Origin: Streptomyces sp. NRRL S-118
Lineage (GTDB): Bacteria > Actinomycetota > Actinomycetes > Streptomycetales > Streptomycetaceae
Reading direction: 5' to 3'
DNA: 57,675 bases
Assembly (NCBI RefSeq): GCF_000716335.1
Contig: NZ_KL591008.1
Coordinates: 360,315-417,989 of the forward strand
The notes beneath the pieces were generated by a model. It was not told the DNA's origin, did not search any database, and saw only the letters and a program-made list of their open reading frames with translations. Below, piece after piece: positions 9,812 to 18,725 of this stretch; within the stretch, counting starts at the first letter, position 1; each line of letters opens with the position of its first letter. Made by a program: the position numbers and the translations under genes.

Positions 9812-10027
9812 CTACGAGGCGGCCGGCCGGCCCTGTTCCGTGACGGTGACGGCCGAGGCGGGGCACGCGCCGGCGGCCATGCGGACCGAGGGGTGCTGGT
9901 CCTGCGGCGGACTGGCGTCCAGCAGGAGGACCAGACCCTCCCTCTCGTCCTGGTCGAAGACCGCGGGAGCGGTCAGGGCGCACATGCCCGCGCCGAGGCA
10001 GCGGTCGCGGTGGACGCGGATGTCCAT
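9812..10027 (-). CDS. [3Fe-4S] ferredoxin paired with P450
   Basis: A 71-aa ferredoxin starting MDIRVHRDRCLGAGMC. Three Cys ligands are visible (C10, C16 and one in GACPASAV); the missing fourth Cys is typical of actinobacterial [3Fe-4S] ferredoxins that carry electrons to P450s. It begins 4 bp after the upstream P450 gene, so the pair is almost certainly co-transcribed and functions together. Confidence 0.9.
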   Translation of the reverse strand: MDIRVHRDRCLGAGMCALTAPAVFDQDEREGLVLLLDASPPQDQHPSVRMAAGACPASAVTVTEQGRPAAS

Positions 10028-10031
10028 GGGA

Positions 10032-11264
10032 TCAGACCTCGTCCCAGGTGACCGGCAGCCGGTGCACGCCGTAGATGTTCATGTCGGTGCGCAACGGGAC
10101 GTCGCCGGCCGGGATGTCGAGGCGCAGCGTGGGGAACCGCCTCAGCAGCGCGGGCAGCGCCACCGTGAGCTCCACGCGGGCCAGTTGCTGGCCCAGGCAC
10201 TGGTGGATGCCGTGTCCGAAGCCCAGGTGTCCCGCGGCCTTGCGGCGCAGGTCGAGGACGTCGGGGTCGGGGAACCTCTCCGGGTCCCGGTTGGCGGCCT
10301 CGAGCGAGAGGGTGACGCTCTCGCCGGCCGCGATCGTCCTGCCGTCCAGCTCGACGTCCTCCAGCGCCGTCTTCACGGTGGTGTGGGCGACCGTCAGGTA
10401 CCGCAGGAGCTCTTCGACGGCCTGCGGCGCGAGGTCGGGCTCCGAGCGCAGGGCCGCGGCCTGGGCCGGGTTGCCGAGCAGGGCGAAGGTCCCGTGGGCG
10501 ATCATGTTGGCGGTCGTGTCGAGCCCGGCGGCGAGCAGGAAGCCGCCGATCCCGACGAGTTCCTCGTCGGTGAGGTCGGAGTCCTGAGCCAGGTCGCCGA
10601 GGAGGTCGTCGGAGGGTGCGGAGCGCTTGGCGGCGACCAGCTCGGCCATGTACTCCTGGAGGCCGACGAACGCGGCGTACCGTTCCTCCGGTGTCGGGTC
10701 CATGGCCATGAGCGTGTGGGCGTGGTGCTGGAAGCGTTCCCGGTCGGCGTAGGGCACGCCGAGGAGCTCGCAGATCATCAGCGCCGGGATCGGCCGGGCG
10801 AACGCCTCGACCAGGTCGGTGCCCGGCCCACGGCGCTCCATCACGTCCAGGCGCTCGGCCGTGATCTCCTCTAACCGCTCGGTGAGCCGGCGCATCCGGC
10901 GGACGGTGAATTTGCCGGCCAGGAGCCGCCGGAAGCGGGTGTGCTCGGGAGCGTCCATGCCGGTCATGTCCCCGACGGGCGCGGGCGGCAGGGGGCCTTC
11001 GGGCCCCCCGGGGAAGGGGTAGTGCATCAGCTCGTACCGCGAGCTGAACCGCGAGTCGCCCAGGATCGAGCGGACCGCGGAGTATCCGGTGGCGAGCCAG
11101 CCGACGTGCCCGTCGGGGTAGGCCATCCGGGTCAGCGATCCCTTGTCGCGCAACTCCGCGAGTCCGGCGGGCGGGTCGAAGGGGCAGCCGGCGGTGCGCT
11201 GCGTGGGGATGGTGACGGGCTCGGTGTCGTCGGGCCGGGCCGACGGTCCGTGTGCGTGCTGCAT
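10032..11264 (-). CDS. Cytochrome P450, CYP105-like
   Basis: A soluble 410-aa monooxygenase. The I-helix oxygen motif is [12 protein letters not shown], the ExxR region is within [12 protein letters not shown], and the heme-binding loop is [19 protein letters not shown]-terminal TAGCPFDPP and C-terminal VHRLPVTW are usual for CYP105 enzymes that hydroxylate natural products or foreign compounds. It is followed at once by its ferredoxin. No biosynthetic core enzyme lies beside it, so the substrate is unknown; it is more than 25 kb from the macrolide genes and probably unrelated. Confidence 0.88.
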   Translation of the reverse strand: MQHAHGPSARPDDTEPVTIPTQRTAGCPFDPPAGLAELRDKGSLTRMAYPDGHVGWLATGYSAVRSILGDSRFSSRYELMHYPFPGGPEGPLPPAPVGDMTGMDAPEHTRFRRLLAGKFTVRRMRRLTERLEEITAERLDVMERRGPGTDLVEAFARPIPALMICELLGVPYADRERFQHHAHTLMAMDPTPEERYAAFVGLQEYMAELVAAKRSAPSDDLLGDLAQDSDLTDEELVGIGGFLLAAGLDTTANMIAHGTFALLGNPAQAAALRSEPDLAPQAVEELLRYLTVAHTTVKTALEDVELDGRTIAAGESVTLSLEAANRDPERFPDPDVLDLRRKAAGHLGFGHGIHQCLGQQLARVELTVALPALLRRFPTLRLDIPAGDVPLRTDMNIYGVHRLPVTWDEV

Positions 11265-11328
11265 GGTGTCCTCCGTGGGAAGCGATGTGCGGTGGTCGGT
11301 GACGTGCGGTGGCCGGGTGGGGCGGTGC

Positions 11329-12120
11329 TCAGCGCTTGGCGGTACGGCCGAAGGCGGACCGGGCCCAGAGGTAGCCGACGAGGGTCAGGCCGGCGCACCA
11401 GGCGAGGGCGAGGTATCCGCTGCTGCCGATGCCGGTGCCCATGAGCAGGCCGCGCAAGGTCTCGATGACCGGGGTGAAGGGCTGGTACTCGGCGAACCAG
11501 CGCAGCCCTGTCGGCATGGAGTCGGTCGGGACGATGGCGCTGCCGAGGAAAGGCAGGAAGGTCAGGGGCAGCGGTGTGTTGCTCGCCGACTCCGGTGTCC
11601 TGGCCACCAGGCCCATACCTGCCGCCAGCCAGGTCAGCGCGAGGATGAGCAGGGTCAGCAGTCCGGTCGCGGCGATCCATTCGACCAGGGAGGCGTCGGG
11701 GCGGAAGCCGATGGCGAGGGCGACGCCGATCACCAGGGCGACGCCCACCAGGGTCTGCAGCAGGCTGCCGACGACGTGCCCGGTCAGGAACGCGGCGCGG
11801 GAGATGGACATCGTGCGGAAGCGGTTGACGATGCCCTCCGTCATGTCGACGCAGACGCCGACCGCCGTCGCCACCGCCCCGGAGGTCGCGGCCATCAGGA
11901 TGATGCCGGGCGCGACGTAGTCGATGTACTCGCCGCCACCGGCGGGGGCTCCGGAGATTCCGGCACCGAGTGCGCCCCCGAAGGCGTAGTTGAACAGCAG
12001 GAGCAACATCACCGGCATGAGGACGACGGAGAACGTCATCGCGGGATAGCGCAGCGCGTGCTTGAGGTTGCGCCGCAGCATCGTCATGGAGTCCCTGACG
12101 GCGTAGGTGAGGGTGCTCAT
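11329..12120 (-). CDS. ABC-2 type exporter permease (DrrB-like)
   Basis: Membrane subunit of 263 aa with about six hydrophobic segments and the ABC-2 motif around [25 protein letters not shown], typical of daunorubicin-resistance DrrB. Its ATG overlaps the stop of the ATPase gene (ATGA). Together they form a two-part drug or lipid exporter. The ligand is not deducible. Confidence 0.9.
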   Translation of the reverse strand: MSTLTYAVRDSMTMLRRNLKHALRYPAMTFSVVLMPVMLLLLFNYAFGGALGAGISGAPAGGGEYIDYVAPGIILMAATSGAVATAVGVCVDMTEGIVNRFRTMSISRAAFLTGHVVGSLLQTLVGVALVIGVALAIGFRPDASLVEWIAATGLLTLLILALTWLAAGMGLVARTPESASNTPLPLTFLPFLGSAIVPTDSMPTGLRWFAEYQPFTPVIETLRGLLMGTGIGSSGYLALAWCAGLTLVGYLWARSAFGRTAKR

Positions 12121-13106
12121 CGGGCCATCTCCGTCGTGGTGCCGGGCGTGCCGTGACCGGTGAGGGTCAGGAAGACGTCGTCGAGGTCGGGGGTGTGCAC
12201 GGTCAGCGACTCGGCGCGCACCGCCGCTCCGTCCAGGACGTCGAGTACGGCCCGCAGGGTCGGGATGCTGCCGTCGCTGGGGATGCGGAGCGTGAGCTCC
12301 TCGGGGTCGCGTGCGGCAGCGCCGAAGTGGCGGGCGGCGGTGTCGAGGTCGGCGGCTTCCGAGAAGCGCAGCCGGATGTGGCCGCCGGGGATGAGGCGCT
12401 TGAGCTCGTCCGCGGTTCCCTCGGCGACCAGCCTGCCCTTGTCGAGGACGGCGATGCGGTCGGCGAGCTGGTCGGCCTCCTCCAGGTACTGCGTGGTCAG
12501 GAAGATGGTGACGCCGTGGCCGGCGACGAGCCCGCGGATGATCTCCCACATGGTGCGGCGGCTGCGGGGATCGAGGCCGGTGGTCGGCTCGTCGAGGAAG
12601 ATGATCCTCGGGTCGCCGACCAGGGTCATCGCCAGGTCGAGCTTGCGGCGCATGCCGCCGGAGAAGGCGGAGACCGGCTTGCGGGCGGCCTCGGAGAGTT
12701 CGAAGCGCCGCAGGAGCTCGGCCGCGCGGCGGCGGCCCTCGCGCCGTGGCAGGTGCTGGAGGTCCGCCATGAGGAGCAGGTTCTCCTCGGCGGTGAGGAG
12801 GTTGTCGACGGCCGCGAACTGGCCGGTGACTCCGATCGCGGCGCGTACGCCGTCGGGCCGGTCGGCGAGGTCGTGGCCGGCGACCCGGGCCTGTCCGGCG
12901 TCGGGCGCGATGAGCGTCGACAGGATCTCGACGGTGGCGGTCTTGCCGGCGCCGTTGGGCCCGAGGAGGGCGAAGACCGTGCCCTCGGGGATGTGCAGGT
13001 CGATGCCGTCGAGGACGACCTTGTCGCCGTACGACTTGCGCAGGCCGAGCGCGGAGATGGCGGGCGGCGCCGTGGCGCGGGCTTCGGCGGTGGGTGTCGT
13101 GGTCAT
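12117..13106 (-). CDS. ABC exporter ATPase (DrrA-like)
   Basis: A 329-aa ATPase with Walker A LLGPNGAGKTATVEIL, signature SAFSGGMRRKLDLAM, Walker B IIFLDEPTTGLDPRSR and H-loop LTTQYLEEADQLADR. The C-terminal about 100 residues are the DrrA-type accessory region (DUF4162). It partners the overlapping DrrB-like permease. It lies downstream of a DUF4097 gene, a combination often seen in Streptomyces stress or self-protection operons. Confidence 0.92.
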   Translation of the reverse strand: MTTTPTAEARATAPPAISALGLRKSYGDKVVLDGIDLHIPEGTVFALLGPNGAGKTATVEILSTLIAPDAGQARVAGHDLADRPDGVRAAIGVTGQFAAVDNLLTAEENLLLMADLQHLPRREGRRRAAELLRRFELSEAARKPVSAFSGGMRRKLDLAMTLVGDPRIIFLDEPTTGLDPRSRRTMWEIIRGLVAGHGVTIFLTTQYLEEADQLADRIAVLDKGRLVAEGTADELKRLIPGGHIRLRFSEAADLDTAARHFGAAARDPEELTLRIPSDGSIPTLRAVLDVLDGAAVRAESLTVHTPDLDDVFLTLTGHGTPGTTTEMAR

Positions 13107-13133
13107 GGGGTTCCGCTTTTCCTTCCGGGGAGG

Positions 13134-13970
13134 TCAGGCGCGGCGGACGACGATGTCGCCGACACTCGTGCGGGCGTGGATCTCGACGGTCTCGTCGGAG
13201 GCGTCGGGCCCTTCGGCGGCGCCGAGCGCGTTGCGGAACGTGCCGAACTTGGAGTTGACGTCCAGCCAGGCCGCGGTGGACTCGCGGATGCCGACCTCCA
13301 CGTCACCGACGGCGGTGCGGAGGTCGATCACGCCCCGCGCCACCTGCTGCACGGTGATCGCGCCGTTGGCGGACTTGGCCTCGACCGAGGCGTGCGCGAT
13401 ACCGACCGTGATGCGGCCATTGGCGGCGCTGACCTTCAGGACACCGGTGATCTCGTCGATCGCCGTCTCGCCGTTCCCGTTCTTGACGGTCGCCGTTCCC
13501 GTGATCTCGCCGAGGTCGACCCGGCCCGCCCCGTAGATCTCGGCATCGCCCACGGCCCGGTCGACGCGGATGTCGCCGTGGCCGGTCCGCAGGTTCACCG
13601 CGGAGGTCTCGTCGAGCCGGATGTCGCCGAGCGAGGTCTTGATGCGGCACTCGCCGAGCGGCCCCTCGCCGGTGTAGTCGCCCATGGGGGAGTTGCCCCG
13701 GACGCGCGATCCGGCGGGGAGATCGACGGTCACGTCGATCGAGCCGTGCTTGCCGAACAGGCCGCGCTTCTTGGGCCCCTTGAGGGTGAGGGTGCCATTG
13801 GCGTACGTCACCTTGGTCTGCTGTGCGGCCCGTACGTCGGCGTCGTCGGCGGCGTTGCTCGGCAGCACATCCACGACGGTGTCCTGGCGCTTGCTCGCGC
13901 TGAGCCGCACGTTGCCGACCTCGAACTCGAGGACCGCGGTGATGGGTGCGGGGGTTTCGTAAGAAGGCAT
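13134..13970 (-). CDS. DUF4097 family beta-repeat protein
   Basis: A 278-aa protein built of short repeated beta-strand units such as GDIRLDETSAVNLRTGHGDIRVDRAVGDAEIYGAG, ending TSVGDIVVRRA. This is the DUF4097/adhesin-like beta-helix family. No signal peptide or membrane helix is seen, so it is probably cytoplasmic. It precedes DrrA by 27 bp and shares its operon. No biochemical role is established for the family. Confidence 0.85.
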   Translation of the reverse strand: MPSYETPAPITAVLEFEVGNVRLSASKRQDTVVDVLPSNAADDADVRAAQQTKVTYANGTLTLKGPKKRGLFGKHGSIDVTVDLPAGSRVRGNSPMGDYTGEGPLGECRIKTSLGDIRLDETSAVNLRTGHGDIRVDRAVGDAEIYGAGRVDLGEITGTATVKNGNGETAIDEITGVLKVSAANGRITVGIAHASVEAKSANGAITVQQVARGVIDLRTAVGDVEVGIRESTAAWLDVNSKFGTFRNALGAAEGPDASDETVEIHARTSVGDIVVRRA

Positions 13971-14110
13971 GGGTGTCCCGTCCTCTTGACTCTGAAGGGT
14001 GTTTCCGCAGGTGGGGCGGTCGTGCGTGGGCGTGGGAGCGAAGGACTCCGGCCGGGTCGGGTCCGCGAAGTCCGTCCGCCCGGCGGGCGGACGACACCGA
14101 TTCGCAGGCT

Positions 14111-14641
14111 CTAGCGGACCCAGCCCTGGTAACCCTGGCCGGTGCGCGGGGTACGAGCGGCGGGCCGGGCGGGTCCGCCACCCGGCTCCAGGGCGGTGGC
14201 CACGGCCCGGACGAGCCAGGCGTTGACGGACAGACCCTCTCGGGCGGCCGCCTCCTCGACCCGGGCCTTCAGGGGCGCCGGAAGCCGGAAGTTGATCCGG
14301 GCCGTTCCGCCTTCGTCGCTGTCCGCCAGGGATGGCGCCACGGGTGGCGCCACAGGTGCCGCCATGGCGGGGGCCTCCTCGGTGGGGGCCTCGCCGACCG
14401 GTGGTGCCGTCACCACGAACTCGGGGTCGAGGCCCCGCAGACGGACGTCCACCGAGCCCGGCGCCAGCTCGCGCGTGATCTCGTCCGAGGCGGCGGAGAG
14501 GGCGTTCAGGAGCGTCAACCGGGCTGCGGACTCCAGTGGTGCGGTGAGCCGCTCGGCGAGGGCGCGCGCCTCGTCCCCGCCGGCGCTCGCGGCGACCGCG
14601 AGCTCGTGGCGGAGATGATCGACGTAGGGGGTCAGGTCCAT
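14111..14641 (-). CDS. Ribbon-helix-helix regulator, HicB-antitoxin-like
   Basis: A 176-aa protein. The C-terminal third reads ARINFRLPAPLKARVEEAA then EGLSVNAWLVRAVA, a classic ribbon-helix-helix DNA-binding fold with a short strand and two helices. The N-terminal 80 residues are helical (YVDHLRHELAVAA) and a Pro/Ala-rich linker joins the two parts. It is first in a leftward operon with DUF4097 and DrrAB. No toxin gene is adjacent, so it is more likely a repressor than half of a toxin-antitoxin pair. The phased boxes just upstream are its probable operator. Confidence 0.75.
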   Translation of the reverse strand: MDLTPYVDHLRHELAVAASAGGDEARALAERLTAPLESAARLTLLNALSAASDEITRELAPGSVDVRLRGLDPEFVVTAPPVGEAPTEEAPAMAAPVAPPVAPSLADSDEGGTARINFRLPAPLKARVEEAAAREGLSVNAWLVRAVATALEPGGGPARPAARTPRTGQGYQGWVR

Positions 14642-14651
14642 ACGAACATAG

Positions 14652-14701
14652 TGGCACCATGATGGCGCCATGGCAAGTGATTGTGGCGCCATGTGGCACC
14701 A
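14652..14701. promoter_or_regulatory. Array of four TGGCRCCA operator boxes
   Basis: Four boxes occur at 14652-14659 (TGGCACCA), 14663-14670 (TGGCGCCA), 14684-14691 (TGGCGCCA) and 14694-14701 (TGGCACCA). The two inner boxes are perfect palindromes. Start-to-start spacings are 11, 21 and 10 bp, close to whole helical turns, so all face one side of the DNA. The array begins about 10 bp upstream of the ribbon-helix-helix start codon, as expected for an autoregulated operator. Confidence 0.6.
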
Positions 14702-15223
14702 AGTGGCATCAGGCGGGTGCCATGATGGCGCGTCGGAGCCGGAGACCGCGTCCTGCCGGGGGACGAGTTCCGCCACGGCCCGCCCTGCCGAACGAGTTCC
14801 GCCACGGCCCGCCCTGCTCGCCACGGGTCGGCGGCCGCCCTGGGGCCACGGGCTCCGCGGCGCAACCTGTTCGGGGGCGGGCAGCGCCGTCCCACCGGTG
14901 ACGTGCCGCGCCAGGTCCGCCGGAAGGCGGGCGCTGCCGCAGACGTGCTCGCGCAGCGCCAGGCGGAGCACGGGGGCCTCCTCCAGCAGCGCCGTTCCGC
15001 CGGCCCCGGCCGCCGTTCCGCCGGACCCACCCACCGACCGCGACCGGTGCCGGGCCGCGCACCGGCCGACGGGCCCTGACCCACGCCCGGGTGAGGGTCA
15101 CTCAGGGTGCGCTGTACACCTCCTGCGGGTCCGGCTGCGCGGTGAAGATCGACCTCTGGTCGTAGACGACCGAGACCCAGGGCCGACGCCGACGGAACCC
15201 GCGGCCGCCTAGCGTCCTGAGGC
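14702..15223. other. Gene-free divergent spacer with a tandem repeat
   Basis: No supported gene lies between the divergent regulator and esterase genes. Two identical 26-bp copies (ACGAGTTCCGCC... at 14763-14788 and 14792-14817) occur with a 29-bp period. The promoter for the rightward esterase should lie in the last 150 bp. Confidence 0.5.
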
Positions 15224-16426
15224 ATGAAGACGTTACGAACACTGCGTCCGGCGGCCGTCGCCGCCCTCGCCCTGGCCCTCGCCGCGCCCGTATCGGCCGC
15301 GCACGCCCAGTCGACCGCCGACCGGGCGGCCCCGCTCGTCGCCTCCGTCCAGGAGGCCGCCGCCGGCGTCGTGCTGCCGAGCCCCGGGGGCCCCTCGCCC
15401 GTCGGCCGGTCCACGCTCCACCTCGTCGACCGGGCACGCCAGGACCTGTGGGTGCCCGAGCGGCCGCGCGAGCTGATGGTCGACATGTACTACCCGGCCC
15501 GCGACGCCGGGCGCACGCCCGCCCCGTACGCCGACCCGCGCGAGGCGCGGCGGCTGGTCGAGGCCGCGGGCGGCCAGGACGCCGCGGCCGGCGAGAAGCT
15601 GGGCGCCACCCGCACGCACGGCTTCGCCGGGGCACGGCCCGACCGCGGCCGCCATCCGCTGGTCCTGCTGTCACCCGGCTTCGGGGCCCCGCGGTTCACC
15701 CTGACGACCCTCGCGGAGGAACTGGCCAGCAGGGGGTACGTCGTCGCCCTGGTCGACCACGCCAACGAGTCCTCCGGCACGGTCTTCCCCGGCGGCCGCC
15801 TGCTGACCTGTGTGGCGTGCGAGAAGGCGGAGACGCTGGAGGACATGCGCAAGGCCACCGTCAACCGCGGGCAGGACCTGTCGTTCGTCATCGACCGGCT
15901 GACCGGCCCGCGGCCGGCGTGGAAGCACGCAGCGCTCATCGACCGCAAGAGGATCGGCGCGGCCGGCCACTCCCTGGGCGGCGCCGCCGCGGCCTCGGCC
16001 ATGGCCCGGGACGGCCGCGTCCTGGCCGGCATCAACATGGACGGCACGTTCGGCGACCCCGTGCCCGAAGGCGGTCTCGGCAAGCGGCCGTTCATGATGC
16101 TCGGCACCGATGACCCCGTCCACCAGCCCGGAGGCGGGGACCCGACCTGGGACGTGGCGTGGCGGAACCTCGACGGCTGGAAGCGCTGGCTGGGGGTGAC
16201 GGGCGCCCACCACTTCAGCTTCTCGGACGTACCCGTCCTCCTGGACCAGCTGAACATGCCGTACCCCGGCAGCCAGCCGACGCTGCCCGCCGGGCGGTCG
16301 GTCGATGTGACGCGGGCGTACGCGACCGCCTTCTTCGACCTCCACCTCCGCAACCGGCCCCAGCCGCTCCTGGACGGACCGTCGCCGCAGAACCCGGAGG
16401 TGCGTTTCATCCAGCCCGCACGGTGA
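15224..16426 (+). CDS. Secreted alpha/beta-hydrolase, PAF-acetylhydrolase-like
   Basis: A 400-aa secreted esterase or lipase. The N-terminus (MKTLRTLRPAAVAALALALA... AHAQS) is a Sec signal peptide with cleavage likely after AHA. The mature part has the PAF-AH/chlorophyllase-like features LMVDMYYPA, PLVLLSPGFG (oxyanion region), nucleophile elbow GHSLGGAAA, and a late GAHHFSFSDVP carrying the probable catalytic His. Such enzymes act on short-chain or oxidised lipid esters outside the cell. Single gene, divergent from the regulator operon. Confidence 0.82.
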   Translation: MKTLRTLRPAAVAALALALAAPVSAAHAQSTADRAAPLVASVQEAAAGVVLPSPGGPSPVGRSTLHLVDRARQDLWVPERPRELMVDMYYPARDAGRTPAPYADPREARRLVEAAGGQDAAAGEKLGATRTHGFAGARPDRGRHPLVLLSPGFGAPRFTLTTLAEELASRGYVVALVDHANESSGTVFPGGRLLTCVACEKAETLEDMRKATVNRGQDLSFVIDRLTGPRPAWKHAALIDRKRIGAAGHSLGGAAAASAMARDGRVLAGINMDGTFGDPVPEGGLGKRPFMMLGTDDPVHQPGGGDPTWDVAWRNLDGWKRWLGVTGAHHFSFSDVPVLLDQLNMPYPGSQPTLPAGRSVDVTRAYATAFFDLHLRNRPQPLLDGPSPQNPEVRFIQPAR

Positions 16427-16448
16427 GCCGCCGCCGGGCGCGGGCACC

Positions 16449-16493
16449 GCGCCCGGCGCTCGGACCGCGCCCGGCGCTCGGACCGCGCCCGGC
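16449..16493. repeat. 18-bp tandem repeat, 2.5 copies
   Basis: GCGCCCGGCGCTCGGACC is repeated exactly at 16449-16466 and 16467-16484, with nine more bases of a third copy. It lies between the convergent esterase and radical SAM genes. Each unit is GC-rich and self-complementary enough to slow transcription; replication slippage is the simplest origin. Confidence 0.7.
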
Positions 16494-16519
16494 ACGCGCG
16501 CCGTGCGCGGTCCCTCGCG

Positions 16520-18676
16520 TCAGCCCGCGGCCACCGTCCCGCGCCGGGCCCGCAGCGGGGCGCCCCGCTCGCGCAGCGTCCACGGGTCCGCCAGCTCATG
16601 GAGGAGCAGCCGGTCGGCCAGGGCGGTGCGCTCCTCGGGAGCGAGCGCGGCGACGGCGGTGACGAGCCGCTCCGCGGTGGCCGTCCCGTCCACCGGACCG
16701 TCGTGCGCCAGGAGGCGCGCCGTCCCGGCGTCCAGGGGGGCGTGCTCTGCGGCACGGTCCGGCCGCGGCCCGCCCGCGCGGCGCAGCGGTTCAGCGGCCT
16801 CGTCGGGGAGCAGGTCCGCGTACGCGGGCAGGTCGGCTTCGTCGGCGGCGAGCAGCAGGTGCTTGGCGATCAGCGCGGTCTCGGGGAACGGAGTGCGGAC
16901 GGCCAGCGCCGACAGCGCCGCGGGCGCGAGACCGGCCACGCAGCCCGCGTGCAGCAGGACCTCCCGGACGCGCCGCGCCCGGGAGGTGCCGGGCAGCAGG
17001 GCGGCGGTGCGCTCGATGAACCGGGTGAGGACCGCGTCGGCCTCCTCCGTGGCGGTGCCCTCCGCACCGCGGAACCAGCGGGCGAGGTAGCCGTACCACC
17101 ACGCCAGCTGGACGGCGTACAGCTCCGCGACCGTGTGCTCGTACGCGCCGGCCGGGAGCAGCCCCTCCTCGTCGAGGTCCCGGAGGGCGGGGACGAGGTC
17201 GCGGTAGACGAGGCGTATCCAGGTGTGGGGGGAGCGCTGGATGCCCCAGCAGTCGCCACGCGCGTGGTCGGCCAGCAGCTCGGCGGGCGCGATGGTCCCG
17301 GCGGCGAAGTCGGTGACGAAACCGGTGACGGGGGGCGTGCCGGCCCCGGACTCCGCCGTGGCGCCGGAGCGGGCGGCCTCGAAGCGGTACAGGTGCTCGT
17401 CCGCGCGCGGCGGTCCGGGTACGGGCAGCTTGTCGTCGATCAGCCGCTCCAGCTCGGCGTAGCGGCGGTGGAGTGCGTCGAGGGGCAGGTCGAGCCCGGG
17501 GTGCAGGGGGTTGGCGAACCGGTTCTTGAACTTGGCGATCTCCTCGGACAGGGCCTGGTAGAGGAAGATCTTGTCGAACCGGTAGCTGAAGGACAGGCCG
17601 ATGTAGGGGAAGACGGTGCAGTCCCGGCACTCCGAACGGTGCCCGACCTCCTCGTCGCGCACCCGGAGGAACTCCTCGTCCCGGACCAGCTCGCCCAGCG
17701 GACGGTCCCACTCCAGTGAGTTGTCGAAGGCGTGGTAGCACGGCAGGACCAGGCGGCCGTCGGGGCCGACGGTCAGGATGCGCTTGTTGGCGAAGCAGTC
17801 CGTGGGCGCGGTCGGGTCCAGCGTCTCCATGTACTTGCGGAAGTGCAGGTTGACGAGCGCGTACGGCTGGTACAGCAGGCGCAGCAGCTCGTCGGCGATC
17901 CGCCCGCCCGTGGGCTCGGAGGCGGACATGCGCTCCGTGCGCCGCGGACCCGCGCCGGCGAGCGGCTTGCCGTTCTGCTCGATCAGCTTCAGCTTCCGGG
18001 CGGTCCGGTTGACGTCCCTGACCGTGTCCTGCTCGTCGAAGTACTCGAACATGCCGGAGAAGTAGACCGGCAGCCGGTTGTCGTGCGCGAAGCGCAGCAG
18101 GTCCGGCAGCTCGTCCAGGTTCTCGCGGGTGACGACGCAGATGAGTTTCAGGTTGCCGGACCCGGTGGCGGCGATGCGCCGGATGACGTCGAGCGCCCGG
18201 TCCAGGGTCGGCACGCCCCGGATGGCCCGGTAGCGGTCGGGCCGCAGGGTGTCGAGGGAGACGTTCATGGTGTCGACGTACGGCACGATCGACTCGATGT
18301 GCTGGGCGAAGCGGATCCCGTTGGTGGTGATCTCCACCGTCATGCCGAGGGACTTGGCGTGCTGGACGATGCCGTCGATGTGCGGGTGCAGCACGGGCTC
18401 ACCGCCGGTGAAGTCGACGTAGCGCACGCCGAGGGCGTGCAGCTCGTCCAGGATCTCCCGGCCGCGCTCCAGGCTCAGTTCCTCGTAGCCCTTGAACTTG
18501 TCGTCCTGCCAGACGTTGCAGTAGCCGCAGAGCGAGTTGCAGCGGAAGGTGATGTAGAAGCGGGCCGCCTGGAGCAGGCCGGTGTCCGCGGCGGTGTTCA
18601 CCGTGGTGGTCACGGCGGTGGTGTCGGGAGTGGCGGGTACGGCCGCGGGTGCGGCTGCGTCGGTGGGCGGTGTCAC
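16520..18676 (-). CDS. Radical SAM protein with long C-terminal extension
   Basis: A 718-aa radical SAM enzyme. Cys residues 46, 50 and 53 (CNSLCGYC) bind the [4Fe-4S] cluster; VDFTGGEP and ITTNG are the SAM-binding motifs. A second Cys set (DCFANKRIL, LVLPCYHAF, ECRDC) suggests a SPASM/twitch auxiliary cluster ending near residue 350. The remaining half is helical, Ala/Glu-rich and unrecognised. GTG start at 18676 is preceded by GGAG; a longer upstream frame lacks a better start. Last gene of the cyclitol operon, 49 bp after the aldo-keto reductase. Dehydrogenation or epimerisation of a cyclitol or sugar is an inference; BtrN in aminocyclitol pathways is a precedent for the first. Confidence 0.82.
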   Translation of the reverse strand: MTPPTDAAAPAAVPATPDTTAVTTTVNTAADTGLLQAARFYITFRCNSLCGYCNVWQDDKFKGYEELSLERGREILDELHALGVRYVDFTGGEPVLHPHIDGIVQHAKSLGMTVEITTNGIRFAQHIESIVPYVDTMNVSLDTLRPDRYRAIRGVPTLDRALDVIRRIAATGSGNLKLICVVTRENLDELPDLLRFAHDNRLPVYFSGMFEYFDEQDTVRDVNRTARKLKLIEQNGKPLAGAGPRRTERMSASEPTGGRIADELLRLLYQPYALVNLHFRKYMETLDPTAPTDCFANKRILTVGPDGRLVLPCYHAFDNSLEWDRPLGELVRDEEFLRVRDEEVGHRSECRDCTVFPYIGLSFSYRFDKIFLYQALSEEIAKFKNRFANPLHPGLDLPLDALHRRYAELERLIDDKLPVPGPPRADEHLYRFEAARSGATAESGAGTPPVTGFVTDFAAGTIAPAELLADHARGDCWGIQRSPHTWIRLVYRDLVPALRDLDEEGLLPAGAYEHTVAELYAVQLAWWYGYLARWFRGAEGTATEEADAVLTRFIERTAALLPGTSRARRVREVLLHAGCVAGLAPAALSALAVRTPFPETALIAKHLLLAADEADLPAYADLLPDEAAEPLRRAGGPRPDRAAEHAPLDAGTARLLAHDGPVDGTATAERLVTAVAALAPEERTALADRLLLHELADPWTLRERGAPLRARRGTVAAG

Positions 18677-18725
18677 TGTGGTCTCCGTGGGGTGGGCCGG
18701 CGCGGGCGGTGGGTGAGGGGCGGGG

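Noticed and set aside
7119..10874. Antisense frame of 1251 codons over MMPL, ferredoxin and P450
   Set aside because: It is the complementary frame of three clear genes, is rich in Gly/Asp/Glu/Arg, and has no family features. Long open antisense frames are normal in GC-rich DNA.
12153..14114. Rightward 653-codon frame over DrrA and DUF4097
   Set aside because: It is a shadow of two recognisable leftward genes; no ribosome site or domain.
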